From positions 1,860,001 through 1,924,000 of the forward strand of contig NC_026655.2 of NCBI RefSeq assembly GCF_000004075.3: DNA of 64,000 nt, read 5' to 3'. The position numbers and the translations under genes were made by a program. The notes under the pieces were generated by a model that searched no databases, was not told where the DNA came from, and worked only from the letters and a program-made list of their open reading frames with translations. This document shows, in pieces, positions 13,038 to 24,526 of the stretch. This DNA is from Cucumis sativus (Eukaryota > Streptophyta > Magnoliopsida > Cucurbitales > Cucurbitaceae). Within the stretch, counting starts at the first letter, position 1; the number at the start of each line of letters is the position of its first letter.

Positions 13038-13310
13038 GTCTATAGACTTCCATAAAGTTGTATAGAATATTTCATATATATAAAATTTTATAGTTTTTTA
13101 ATACAATAAGGATGGAAAAGATTCACTTGTTTTCTTAGTTAAGGACACACGCAATCCAACACTTGTTTACACTTCAAAGTATCTTTTAGGGTTAGGGTTA
13201 GAGTTTTTAGCTCAACTGACACTATTGTATATGTATATATATCTCACAACCAATAACCAATAAGTCTCGGATTTAAAAGTAAATACAGAAAGAACAATTT
13301 CACAATGGCT

Positions 13311-13410
13311 ATTAACTTTATTCCATCAAACTCTCAGTCCATCACACACACTGTAGAATTATTAACTTTATTCCATCAAACTCTCAGTCCATCACACACA
13401 CTGTAGAATT
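13311..13410. repeat. perfect 50-bp tandem duplication
   Basis: Units 13311-13360 and 13361-13410 are identical. Each begins ATTAACTTTATTCC and ends CTGTAGAATT. The perfect identity implies a recent duplication or a length-polymorphic site. Confidence 0.95.
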
Positions 13411-14220
13411 AATTTTAGCAAACCCTAAAAAAACAAAAAATTGATCATATTGGGAGTTTCAAAGTTTTCAACTTTTTCCTTTCTTTCTTGAAAAAAAAAG
13501 AAACAATTATTTGAGAGAGGAAAAACCATTTTTCAAACTCACAGTGAAACCCTATCAAATTAATTAAGAGACCCTGTCAGCTGGGTGTAACATTCAGGTA
13601 AAAGGGACCATTCATTTTAATTTCCTAATTAAATATATAATAAAGTTTCAATTTTTATTCATAAAGAGAAAGAAAAAGAAAAAAATACACAAAAAATGTA
13701 AACAGTAATTTATAATTTGGTGAAATTATACGTTTTAATGATGCTTTTTATAAACTTGAGTTTTTTTTGACAAATTAGCAAAGCAAATCTCAATAGATGA
13801 GAGTTTAATTACATCCAAAAAGAAAAACAAGTTTAAGTTCATCATCCAGTATAATATATTCTCGTCGACTTCCCTTCCACCTTCTCCCATTGATATAAAT
13901 TTGAATTATGTGCTTCTTTAAACCCAAAATTTCGAAACTAAATTTGAATAACTTTGACGAAGAGACTAAATAATTGTAATTTTTGAAAATTAAATTTGGT
14001 TTTTTCTTTCTTTCTTCTGCAATGGAGATGGAGATATAAAGTAGAGTTCAGCTTTTTGACTGGGACTCTTCCAATTGTTGCAGTTGTAGCTGCAGTTCAC
14101 TCTATATATAATCTTCTCAATTATTAATATCATTAATGTTATTATTTTGGTTTGGGATTCCCATTTTATCCATTCATATATAGAAGTACTGAAAAGAAAA
14201 GAAAAGAAAAGTCTCCTTCC

Positions 14221-14245
14221 CTCTCTCTCTCTCTCTCTCTCTCTC
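14221..14245. repeat. (CT)n microsatellite
   Basis: Twelve and a half uninterrupted CT units, preceded by AAAAG repeats at about 14191-14211. Confidence 0.95.
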
Positions 14246-14600
14246 CAAAACAGCCATAGGAATATGATATCTTTGTAGGGTTTAAGGTTTTTTTCCCTCT
14301 TCATGGCTTCCCCAGTTCTGTTTGGACAATATGCCAACTTTTTTTATTTATGTAAATATATACCTACACACATATACACATATGTGTGTAATGTATGGAT
14401 ATATATGTGTATATATATGCTCTTGAGTTAAATTGAAAAGCTTTCCCCTTTTAACTTTTTAGGTACATATAATCATGGTTTAGTTTATTTTTAGTTTGGG
14501 ACTCTCTGTATGTATACTTTGATATTGTGAAAATGGTTTGTTGGCTTGTTACAAAAGTATAATGGCTTGTGAGAAAATAACACATGACTCGACCGACAAA

Positions 14601-14868
14601 ATTTAGTTTGATTTTCTTGAAGAGATACTTTATTAACGGGAGTATGTGGTGTGGGATGTTGAAACGAAATAGTAAAATCTTTCGAAACTTAATTATGAAA
14701 AAGCTTCCACACATCTTTGGGAAGATATCATTTAGTCTGATTTTTTTTAAAGAGATTACTTTATTGACGAGCGTATGTGGTGTCTGTGGCTGGAGAGAAA
14801 CAGTAGAATATATTTCAAGACTCTTGTTATATGGAAAAACATCCACATATTTTTGGGAGGATATAATT
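14601..14868. repeat. diverged tandem duplication, about 129-bp period
   Basis: Unit 1 from 14601 and unit 2 from 14730 share the order TTTAGT-TGATTTT, AGAGAT-ACTTTATT, GTATGTGGTGT, AGTA-AAT-TTTC, CCACA-AT-TTTGGGA. The overlapping open frames on both strands are explained by this duplication. Confidence 0.75.
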
Positions 14869-14999
14869 TATCTCATGCTATAGATTTGTATTTTTGTCTG
14901 ACTTTAAACTCGACTCTAGCTAGCTCTTTCCATATGTAAACACTTTTTTGGATTACTATGCACTATCACTCTATGAACTTGTCAACCTAATTATGATCT

Positions 15000-15430
15000 T
15001 TCGACCATTAGCATATCTTGTTATAAAAAGAAATAACAAGACTACGTGAGAAAATAATTTTACTTCCCAATATTATAATAATAGATGTATTAAACATTTC
15101 TCGTATAAATACACTTATGTATATTATATTTGTCCTTTAATTAATACAAACGCTGGTTATTTTTGCGAGAAATTATTACATGGTATCAGACTTTTAACTA
15201 TACCTTATCTTTTCTCTTTCGTTTTTGCCTTCGTTATTCGTTCCTCGACGAATTATTTCGAAGACGAAATACATTAACAAACAAAAGCAAAAGCATAGTA
15301 TAAGAAAGCAAGTCGATCAAATTAGGGCAATAGAAGTAGGCCTTATAGGTTGTGTGAAGATCAATAAATTTGAGACTTTGGTCCACAAGGTCGGCGATGA
15401 CCTCATCATCATCTCTTTGATTTGAAGAAA
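15000..15430 (+). mobile_element. Ty1/copia-type LTR/PBS junction relic
   Basis: At 15181-15190 the sequence TGGTATCAGA is complementary to the CCA-tailed 3' end of plant initiator tRNA-Met, the usual primer of plant copia elements. It is preceded directly by TTATTACA, a typical LTR 3' end, and a TATAAATA-like box lies about 75 nt earlier. Downstream there is a 66-codon open frame (15225-15425) that could be degenerate gag, but I cannot show homology. No second LTR or pol sequence is visible, so the rest of the element is lost or unrecognisable. Confidence 0.45.
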
Positions 15431-17334
15431 TTTTCTAAAAAATATGTTTGAAAAATTGAATTCATTCATCAAATTAAACTTTTGGTTTGTTGATTGAAAA
15501 ATTAATCATATAGCCCATCAAAATCAAACTCATGTTCAACTTTGATTAATTATATTCATATTCCAAAAGGGAAATTAGGGTTAGATTATGTGTGTGTGTA
15601 TATATATTTATATTTAATCTTCTCTCTCTCTATTCTTAAATACATTTTGGGAGGAGATATATATTGTTTTTGTATTCCATTTTAATCATAATTAAAGAAT
15701 TGAATACACATTTATTGAACATAATAATTCCTAATTAAAATTGTGATGAAACTTATGGATATATAATTACCAACCTATAAGCTCTACCATTTTAATTTTC
15801 CACCATACAATATACATAGATTATTGCAAAATATACACAACATATAGTCTATATATAATTTTATACCCAATTTCCCAATGTGTGTCTCATGTGTCAATAT
15901 TTTCTTTTGTATTAATGAAAAAGTTGTACTTGATAAGGAAACTATGCAACCTTCCAACGTGTAATAGGTTATAATAGAAACTAAATGACGTTACATGATC
16001 TAAATTAAAGTCTACGAATGACTTCATCAACTTGATTATACAAATCGACTGCTATCAACCAAAAGGCTAGGTGCTGATCAAACCTGATCTCCATCCCAAA
16101 ATGTTATTAATTTATCAAAGAGGACGTAACACTCAACTAATTGACGTCTATATTTGTTAGCAACCACAAAGAGTTGGTAGTTTGAACTCTTCTAGCTATA
16201 CTAAGCTTAAAAAACCCCTACAAATTAACAACTTTAACAACTTAAGGTTATTATTATTTTTCCCTCGAGTAAATAACTAAAAAGAGGTAGCGTTCTATTC
16301 ACATCCGAACGAAATCCTTGAATCCATAGTAGACTCATTATATATATATTTTAAACCCAAATTTAACAACTTTAAGATTATTGTTGCAAGAAGGGATTGA
16401 GTAAATTAGACCAATTTAGAGGCTATGACATCTCTAATACTCGGTATATATGCGTTTGACGAATTTTGCGCGTATTCGTGACGTAAACATTAAGATATGG
16501 TTGAACAAGACAACCCTCTAGAATTTGCTTTTGGAAGATGAGAAAAGATGGAGAAAAATTAAACCATATATAATTTATAAAGAATGATCATATATAGCAT
16601 GAATTAAAAATTGAAAGTTTTGAATTGATAATAATAAATACAAAATTCAACAACTTGTGTGCTCTTTGTGAAAATCTCACTGCCCACCATATCTCTATTG
16701 CATGCCTGTGGTCCTTATTGGCATTGAGTTGGATGCCTTTAAATTAAAAGAACCTACAATTGGTCCATCATCTACTAAGTTGAAGGGAGTTGCTATAGCT
16801 TTTCTATCTTCTAATAATCCAATTCATATATATCCTCAACTCTCTCCAAAATATATACCTAATTACACACCACACCTTTTGCAAAAGAAACACAAAATTT
16901 GAAACCCTAATTTCTTGCCTCTTTCCCTTTTCTCAAGTCACAATTATGCACTAACTTTTAGTTACCCCTTTCACACTATTATTGCTTAAAGTGAGTAGTT
17001 ATAAGCACCTCGACCTATACCCTAACGATGATCTCGACGGGTAGTTTGACAATAATTTTGCTTTTTTAGAGATATAAAACTTTAAAGACATAAACTCATA
17101 ACTTCTAATTACTAATTGAGATATTCGAGTGCGTTTAATGATCTCATCTTATCTTCTCTCTTGTTAATGTTCGATGAAAATATGAACTTATGCTTTGATC
17201 ATTTAACAAGCACATAGTAGATTTTTTTTTTGCCCTAGTCACTTTTTGGTGATTATCATTTCTTTTCAATAATAATAGCTAGGTGTGAGCATCGGTAATT
17301 TTTCTTTGGGTTGCAAGGATTTTTTGCTTATATC

Positions 17335-17545
17335 AAAATTAGTAAGATTATTGCAAATTTAGTTCGTATTTTTGGAGAAAGTTAGAGTTTATATAAGTTT
17401 TCTATCGTTTTTTGGTTCGATAAATGGTCTCTATGGTAGAGATCGATTTCAACCCTAGTGACTATATAACAACTAAGTTCTAATTATAAATCAATAAGAA
17501 CTAAACTATAAATTTATCTAAATTATAGGACCAAGTTTACTCTAT
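17335..17545. repeat. decayed interspersed repeat
   Basis: Phrases such as GCAAATTTAGTTCGTATTTT and AACTAAACTATAAATTTATC resemble a degenerate repeat type (forms of 'constant A/T phrases with tag-tcc-cta') that is common between plant genes; similar wording recurs around 59640-60190. No termini could be set. Confidence 0.3.
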
Positions 17546-18593
17546 TAACCCTTTTTCTGAAGCTTCAGAAAGTGTATTTAAAAAGTAAAGAAAATGTGAA
17601 AAATGAAACTTAACTATATCTGAGCTGCCTAACTTCAATTACTTTCATAGTATATATAATAATTTATATATTTAGTCTTTCTCCAACCAGCAATTTTGAA
17701 TTGAAAGAGAATTTTCAAACCAACCCCAATATTGAATTTGAACATATAAACACACACACACTTCCAAAACCAAATCTTGTGAAAAATAATTACAAAACAA
17801 TGAAGATTTTTAATTTGCATATATACTAAAATGTTAAGAGGACAGTAAATACAATCTAGGGTTTTGATATATATATATAGTAATTAAGTTTATGTGTCTT
17901 TTCTTTTAATTTGGATATATATGTAGTACTGAGCCTATAGCTTAAACTAGGGCATGCATTCTTCAACTCATATGATGTAATTAAACAAACCAATAAAGCT
18001 GTTTGTAAATGCTGAAAAAGGTTAGCTCTTTTACTTTCTTTTCCCTCCTTTGGTTTAATTTGTATGGTCCCCATGGGGAAGAATACATTTTATGTATTAT
18101 TATTTAGTGATGAGAGTTAAAAATATTTATACCTTATTTAAATTTCCCATTGGTACTGTCATATACTGATGGATAATTAATGATTCAAGTTGGTAAAATT
18201 AGAAACCAAAACTTTGAATTCTAAAATTCACATACTCGAAAAGATCTCGGGCGTATGATGAAAGTGCTTAAGAATGTGTACGTAAACCTTATCAAAATAA
18301 TTTAGGTGCGTCTATTATTGATCCCGCGGCCCTTAGTATATTGTCAAAAAAATCAGTAAATGTATACGACAACTCGGAGTATTGTTTTTTTTTTTTTTGG
18401 TAGTTTCTCTTTTCATACCCCAAGTGCAAAACTATTTAGTCATATTATAGTTTCCATTTTAGAATAAATTCTCTAAATCTGGGATAGATTTTGTATCCCT
18501 TTTGGATGTTTATATGAAGATATATCTACGTCGAAATGACGAAACTATCATTCGCACTAGTCTATGTTGTTATTTTATTGAGAAAAACCCTGC

Positions 18594-18822
18594 CACGTGG
18601 TCGAGAACACACCTTACCTTTTCCTTTTTCTATCTTTGACAATATATGCAATATGGTAAGGGTTAAATAAATTCTTGGCACCTTCTTTCCTTTACTCATC
18701 ATATTGTCATTTCTTGTGTTAAAGTTTTGATTCCTTGCAAAGAAGAGAAGTTTTAAGAGTGTAATTTACTCTTAAAAAAACTCATCTTGTTGTGTGTTTC
18801 CTCCATCGGCGCAATATATAAA
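18594..18822 (+). promoter_or_regulatory. promoter of the TCP gene (G-box and TATA box)
   Basis: A perfect G-box CACGTG lies at 18594-18599 and a TATATAAA box at 18815-18822, followed by a CT-rich leader (18828-18870) typical of plant 5' UTRs. The G-box suggests input from bHLH or bZIP factors (light, ABA or similar), which is inference from the motif alone. Confidence 0.6.
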
Positions 18823-19229
18823 ATCTCCCCCTTCTCCCTTCTCTTCTTCTTCTTTTTCTTCATCTTCTTCCACACAACCAAAGAAAAAGCTCATTAATTT
18901 GAAGGCCAACAACTGAAATTAGAGTTCAGAAGAGCTTCAGCTTTGGAGGTTTTGGTAAATTTCAAATAATGTAAGTTCATTATTTCCCTTTTAATGCACA
19001 CACACAATTGAACTAATATTGTTTAAGAATATGGTTCTTTTATCTTGAAGAGCTTTCCCAATGGATCTGAGAGGTATGGTTTAACTATTCATTATATTCT
19101 CTTTAGAATTGAGATATTCGGCTGCACTCCTTACTGATGTATAGTTCTGATCCTTTCTACTTTCTTTCCATTTTTTCTTCTGTTATCAGCTTATACAAAC
19201 TTGTTTTCTCTCAAATCATTACAGCTTGG

Positions 19230-19352
19230 ATGACCCAAAAAAGCAAAAATCTCTTTGGATCAGTTGGGATTTTTTGAAGGATTGATTGATAAAATGGAGG
19301 GGAAAATGATGAACATTTGGTGATGATATATGAAATTATAAGGATATGTTGA
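19230..19352 (+). promoter_or_regulatory. three upstream ORFs in the TCP leader
   Basis: The last part of the leader holds three short ORFs: 19230-19277 (15 codons plus stop), 19294-19323 (MEGKMMNIW), and 19323-19352 (MIYEIIRIC). The second and third overlap in TGATG, and the third runs through the main ATG (19346) in another frame. A likely leader intron, 18971-19224, has donor AAT|GTAAGTTC and acceptor TTACAG. An alternative donor at 19074 would extend the first uORF from an ATG at 19061. Such an arrangement should lower translation of the main frame. Confidence 0.6.
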
Positions 19353-20572
19353 GGAATAATTCAAAAGATCAAAAGGGGTGTGAAGCAAAAGAAGAAGGAG
19401 TATTAGTTAGAAGTAGTAGTAATAATAATAATGATGGAAAATACAGTTTCCCAAAGGCTCCAACAAGCAGTTCAAGACAATGGTCAGGATTCAGAAATCC
19501 AAGAATTGTTAGAGTTTCTCGTTCATTTGGAGGCAAAGATAGGCATAGCAAAGTTTGTACAATTAGAGGTTTGAGAGATAGAAGGATTAGACTTTCAGTT
19601 CCAACAGCAATTCAACTCTATGATCTTCAAGACAAGCTCAAACTTGGCCAACCAAGTAAAGTCATCGATTGGCTTCTCGACGTCACCAAACTCGATATCG
19701 ACAACCTCCCCCCGCTCCAAATCCCCCCTGGTTTCTCTCCCTTCCACCAACAAATGCTCTTCCCTCAATACGTCGATCCTCATCATCATTATTACACTTC
19801 TTCCTCTTCTTCTTCTTCTTCCTCTTCTTCCTCTTCTCGATTTTGTAATTCCCTACCTCCTCCGTTTATGCTCGATGTGAAGAGTACTGATGCGTATCAA
19901 ACGACAATGACAGTAGAAAAAACAAAGCTTTGGGATATGGATTTAGCAGTTTTACAAGACAAAGCAGGATCAGCGACGACCGCAGCAACGACGACGAAAG
20001 GGAAGTGGATTGATGGAAGTAATAATGATAGTAATAGTACTCAACAAGTAGAAGATTACAATGAGCAAATTTCATCACAAAAGCTCTTATCAATGGCTAT
20101 TTGTTCTTCAAATTTACCCAACATGATGAACAATAACAACTCCACTCCTTACAATAATTACAACTCTTCTCATGATCATAATCATCGACAACAACCTTCT
20201 TGCTTATCACTTTCACAATTTGGGAACAATAATAATAGTAATGGAGTTTTTCCATCACAATTAGTTGAGACTGCAGCTCAAGGAAGTAATTCATCATCTT
20301 CAAGTTCTTCACTATTTTTCACTCCGTATGCTTCATATATTACCAATCCATTTGAAAGCCATATCCATTTCCTGAGCTCAAATTCTCATGCTTTGTCCAA
20401 CCCCTTCATGTCTTCATCTCTCCATCCTTTTGCCACCTCACAAAACTTGAAACCCTTTCCACCTCCAAGTTTCAATCTCAAGCAGCTTTTTCATGCAGCT
20501 GACACCAATAATGCCGGTGGCAGCGCCGGCGCTGGCTCTTCCGCCAAAGACGGGGCGGCCGGGAACTCGTAG
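19346..20572 (+). CDS. class II (CIN-type) TCP transcription factor, TCP5/13/17-like
   Basis: A single-exon frame of 408 aa. The TCP domain spans about residues 62-122: basic region [19 protein letters not shown], then [17 protein letters not shown] and [11 protein letters not shown] forming the helix-loop-helix. The basic region is of class II type, the upstream [16 protein letters not shown] is typical of the TCP5/13/17 branch of CIN TCPs, and no Arg-rich R domain is present. No sequence resembling the miR319 target was seen, consistent with that branch. CIN TCPs are nuclear DNA-binding regulators that restrain proliferation and promote maturation of leaves and other lateral organs. The rest is low complexity: a 13-Ser tract near residue 151, Asn- and Ser-rich stretches, and a Gly/Ala-rich tail. 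The ATG is the only in-frame Met before the domain, so the start is firm despite the uORFs. Confidence 0.95.
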   Translation: MLRNNSKDQKGCEAKEEGVLVRSSSNNNNDGKYSFPKAPTSSSRQWSGFRNPRIVRVSRSFGGKDRHSKVCTIRGLRDRRIRLSVPTAIQLYDLQDKLKLGQPSKVIDWLLDVTKLDIDNLPPLQIPPGFSPFHQQMLFPQYVDPHHHYYTSSSSSSSSSSSSSRFCNSLPPPFMLDVKSTDAYQTTMTVEKTKLWDMDLAVLQDKAGSATTAATTTKGKWIDGSNNDSNSTQQVEDYNEQISSQKLLSMAICSSNLPNMMNNNNSTPYNNYNSSHDHNHRQQPSCLSLSQFGNNNNSNGVFPSQLVETAAQGSNSSSSSSSLFFTPYASYITNPFESHIHFLSSNSHALSNPFMSSSLHPFATSQNLKPFPPPSFNLKQLFHAADTNNAGGSAGAGSSAKDGAAGNS

Positions 20573-22118
20573 ATCAGGATCGATGAAGCCAAGAAGCTAA
20601 AGGAGGGGATCACAATTATGTATCATCCCTAGCTAGTTCATCCTTAGATGAAGATCAGATCAAAGTTGTTCAATCTATAATAATATTTTAAAGTTTTCTT
20701 CAATTAATTCTCTCTAAGTCCCTTTTGGATTTGTTCAGAATACAAAAGTCTGATTGTTAGATGTAAACTCTCTTTAAATTAGATATTTGATATTTTTGAA
20801 TATATACCATCAGTTGAATATATGTATACATTTTACTTTTTATGAATCAGTATCAAAGTTTTTGTTGATGAATATCAATTGATTAACATTGGAATGAATA
20901 TTTCAATTCTACTAGTTGAGATATTTTGTTGCACGAGATTGATTTCAATTATATATATATCATTTCAACTTTGAAATATTTTATTTTAGTTTCTCAAGTT
21001 TATATTCACTTCAAAATTTAAGAAGTTTTTTTTTTCATCTTTAATTCATAGATAAGATTTTTGTGTATGTTTGTATGAACAAACACATTCGGAAAACAAA
21101 CATGGAGTTAGGGTTTGTTCAAAAAATTATATAAAGGGAAACGAAAAATTGGGAACATGAGGTTGAAAAGAAGAAAGGAAAATATATATGAATGTTCATT
21201 TAGACAATTTGTTCACATAGATGGACTACTATCTTTGGCAGTTACACACTTAATTATTAGGGTTCAAGTACTATACATTGCAATTGCCCTAACAACTAAC
21301 GGGTACTGATTGGGTCGTCGACATTTAAGTATGTAAAGTTTGGAGCTCTAATTTTAATAGTTGGTGTTATTTTCGATCATTATAACCTAAATTAATTATT
21401 AGCGGATTAATGTGTTACTATTTCAAATTTTTACTCCTTACAAATGCTTACTATTTTGCATTCATCTTCTATTCTCACTTTGTTATATTGTGTTTACTAT
21501 TTTCTACTAGACTAAACATATATACTAAAGTATCATAACCTACAAACTATAGTAATCAACTTGAGAACACACTTAAAAAGTGTAACCCTATACCCTTTAT
21601 AAAACATTGAACAACAACTTAGCTTATACAACAAAAAGAAAGTACTTCCACACACAAGTTGATTAGTTGAGTTCTCTATTTGGCCAAATTTGTATTCCAA
21701 TTTCATACATATATATTGATAGATAGAGACATTTTCAAAGATAGCAAAATGAACCAAAATATTAACTAGATTTTATCATGATAGATATTAATAGATACAC
21801 TAATAGACTTCTTTCAACGTGATAATCTATTGTAAATATTTTTAATATTTCGCTATTTATAGTAATTTTCCAATATATATATATACACACATATATACAC
21901 ACACATACATGTATTTATTGTGGAGATAAAGAAAAAAGGGAATTAGAAGATTCTTATTGCAGCAAGAAAAAGGAAAAAAGGGGGAAATTTTTTAGAATGT
22001 TTTGTGAAGAGAAGTTTGTTTGATGAGAGAAAATGAGAATGAAAGATGAGAAAGAGATTGAACAAATAATTATATGTCTCTCAGCCAACAACATTGGTCA
22101 CAATTAGATCCAACACAA

Positions 22119-22171
<53 letters not shown>

Positions 22172-24526
22172 CATATTCATATATATATGTGTGTGTGTAT
22201 GTATGTTTATTTATATTTATCCTAAAATCATATTTGTTTTGTTGTATTATATTGGACAAATTCTCTCCACTGTCACTATCCCCATCAGTTTTTCTTTCTT
22301 TCTTTATATATATATCCTTTTAATTTGCCTCTACCAGTTGTGGTCCTCTTCATTCTATGATATGATCTCTCTTAGCTTGAAAGGAAAAGAGAAGGGGAAT
22401 TCAATTTTATTGGTCAACAATATGTTTTTTCTATGGCAAAGATGAAACATCCGGATCGTTATTAATAGCAAATTAAACAACGTTTAGATCGATGAAAACA
22501 ACATATGTTTAGGTATGTTCTATCTAATAATGTATGATAAATTTTGGTTTGAACTCGATTTGACTTTTGAATAATGGTAAGTTGTTGTTGATTTGAAATG
22601 GTTAATTATTTGTTAGAAAGGTCAAAGGATTTGCTATCGCGATTGAACATTTACTCGGTTAAATTATAAATTAGTTTTTTATTTAGGAACGAATGTGTGA
22701 ATTTTAGTTTTGTATCTAAAAAATCTTGGTATGTTCTCTCAAAATATACCTTAGTTTTTGTTGAGATTTTAAAATAATAATGAAATAGTAACATATAATA
22801 ACATAAGTATGGTTAGAAACAACTAAAAAGAGCTTATAATAAAAACTTTAATTAAAATATAAGTAATTAAGTCTACTTTTTAAACTTTTTTTAGTTTGTA
22901 TATCTCTGGAACATAATTGTAACGATCCAAACCTAAGATTCAAATCGAGATTTGAAATTTGAATTTAAAAATTGATGGTCTCGACATTTTCCTATGAAAA
23001 TTTGTCTTTACAAACTAGCATAAATCTTTTCAACATGCTTTCCTACGAAATTTTCAGAAGATTACTCTTGATTGAACCACTAATAATGAAGGTGAACCCG
23101 TGTTGTTATAAGTAGTAACTTTCAATTCTTTCAATTTTTTCTTAACTATGCTTTCATGACAGTCTTTCTCATTTAGAAGTGATATCAGTTTATTCATGTT
23201 CTTCTCCTAAACTCATGACATTCCACTAATACAAAATTGATAGTTAAATTAAATATAAAAGTGTGTGTATGTATATATATAAATAAAAGTATTAGATCTA
23301 ATATAAGCTTAATTTTTTCTTTTTTGTAACAGAAAAAACTTAATTATAGAAAAGCAAGTACAAAACTGTACTAAGATCAACTAACCAACACTAAGAACAG
23401 ATGGTGCATAAAAGAAACTGTATGGGTTATTCAATTATCAAAGGGTAACACCCAACCTCGTATTGATAGAAAAGAAAAAAATGTTGAATGTTTTGAGTCA
23501 AATGGCAAAAACTTTTCAGCTTTTCACACACACTTCCTTCTTCTTTCTTCTTTTGTTTTGATTTATGATGAAGTTTCAAAGAAAAGAAGATTCAATTAAT
23601 TAATTCTTTAAAATTGAGAGGAAACAAAATCAAAATTACAATACCACAAGCAAAAAAGACCAAATGATCATGGAATACGGTAGGTTGATGATTAAGAAAG
23701 CATGGCAGCCTTTTTGAAGGGCAATGGCCAATTATTGCTTTGGCTTTGGGCTTTTCTTTGCATGCTGTGAAGGCATGGGGATTGATGCCTTTTCCCATCT
23801 CATTTCTCAGAAAATAGTGTGTGACCACTCCCTCATTTCCCTCCCTTCTCTTTCGTGTTAAAGAAAAAGGGAAAAAAGGACTACAAATCTTATCTACAAG
23901 AAGTCCAGTTCATCTTGGTTACTTTATATATTTATCTCAGGTTTTTTTCTTTTTGTTCTTTTAAGTTCAACAGTTGCAGTAATAGAAATCAAACAACTCA
24001 CAGTATAGTAGTTGATGTATTATTATATATCCACTAAGTTATGTTCATATAGAACCAATCATTCTATTACAAAAATAGCCTATATTTGTTGTGGGGGATC
24101 TCCTTTTTATAACAATAACAAAGGAAACTCAAAAGCTTCTCCCTTTTAACTTAAGCTTTTTGATCTGCTAGACTTACCTACAAAAGCTTATATCCATTTG
24201 TTTTACCTACAAGTTACTTAAGAAGAATAGATGAATGTACTTGAATGAAACAAGTAACTGTTGGAAGTGCAAAGGTGAAAGAATGAAATAGGAACAAAGT
24301 ATTTTCATTGATTTTGATTCTTGTGGTCAAGTATATTGCACAACCAACCAGCTCAGAACTAATTATCACAAATTATTGAGCTTTACACCAAAAAAATAGG
24401 GGATGAAAGAGCAGATGTTTATGTTTTCACTGTAAGAAAGTAAATATCAAGGATGGAAAACTAGAAGGAATGCAAGCAAAACTAGCCAATGCATACCCCT
24501 ATAGTTTTGTCTTCCAAGATTCCGTT
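20573..24526. other. TCP 3' flank, intergenic DNA, and TRM-gene 3' UTR
   Basis: The first 250 bp probably hold the TCP 3' UTR. 22930-23220 contains wording (GTAACGATCCAAACC, GGTCTCGACATTTTCC, CCCGTGTTGTTATAAG) that looks like part of a decayed retroelement, unclassified. The open frames at 22074-22445 (running through the AT repeat) and 23592-23828 are not credible genes. The last 300 bp before 24526 are probably the 3' UTR of the minus-strand TRM gene. Confidence 0.5.
22122..22169. repeat. (AT)24 microsatellite
   Basis: Forty-eight bases of uninterrupted AT dinucleotide, followed within 20 bp by a second short TA run and a (GT)n run. It is expected to be length-polymorphic. Confidence 0.97.

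Larger units (their letters stand above)
13411..18590. other. intergenic DNA between the tRNA gene and the TCP gene
   Basis: No protein gene is supported. The open frames at 13990-14337, 14451-14883, 15225-15425 and 16702-16902 have no family resemblance or plausible gene context. Listed separately are a CT microsatellite, a diverged duplication, a copia-type relic and a decayed repeat. Some stretches of this region could carry distal regulatory sequence for the TCP gene, but nothing in the sequence demonstrates it. Confidence 0.55.

Noticed and set aside
22074..22445. 123-codon plus-strand frame
   Set aside because: Most of it is the AT microsatellite read as Ile-Tyr repeats.
23592..23828. 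78-codon minus-strand frame, and a possible microRNA hairpin near 23770-23800
   Set aside because: Only a 5-bp local stem was found and no known plant microRNA sequence; the frame has no recognisable domain.
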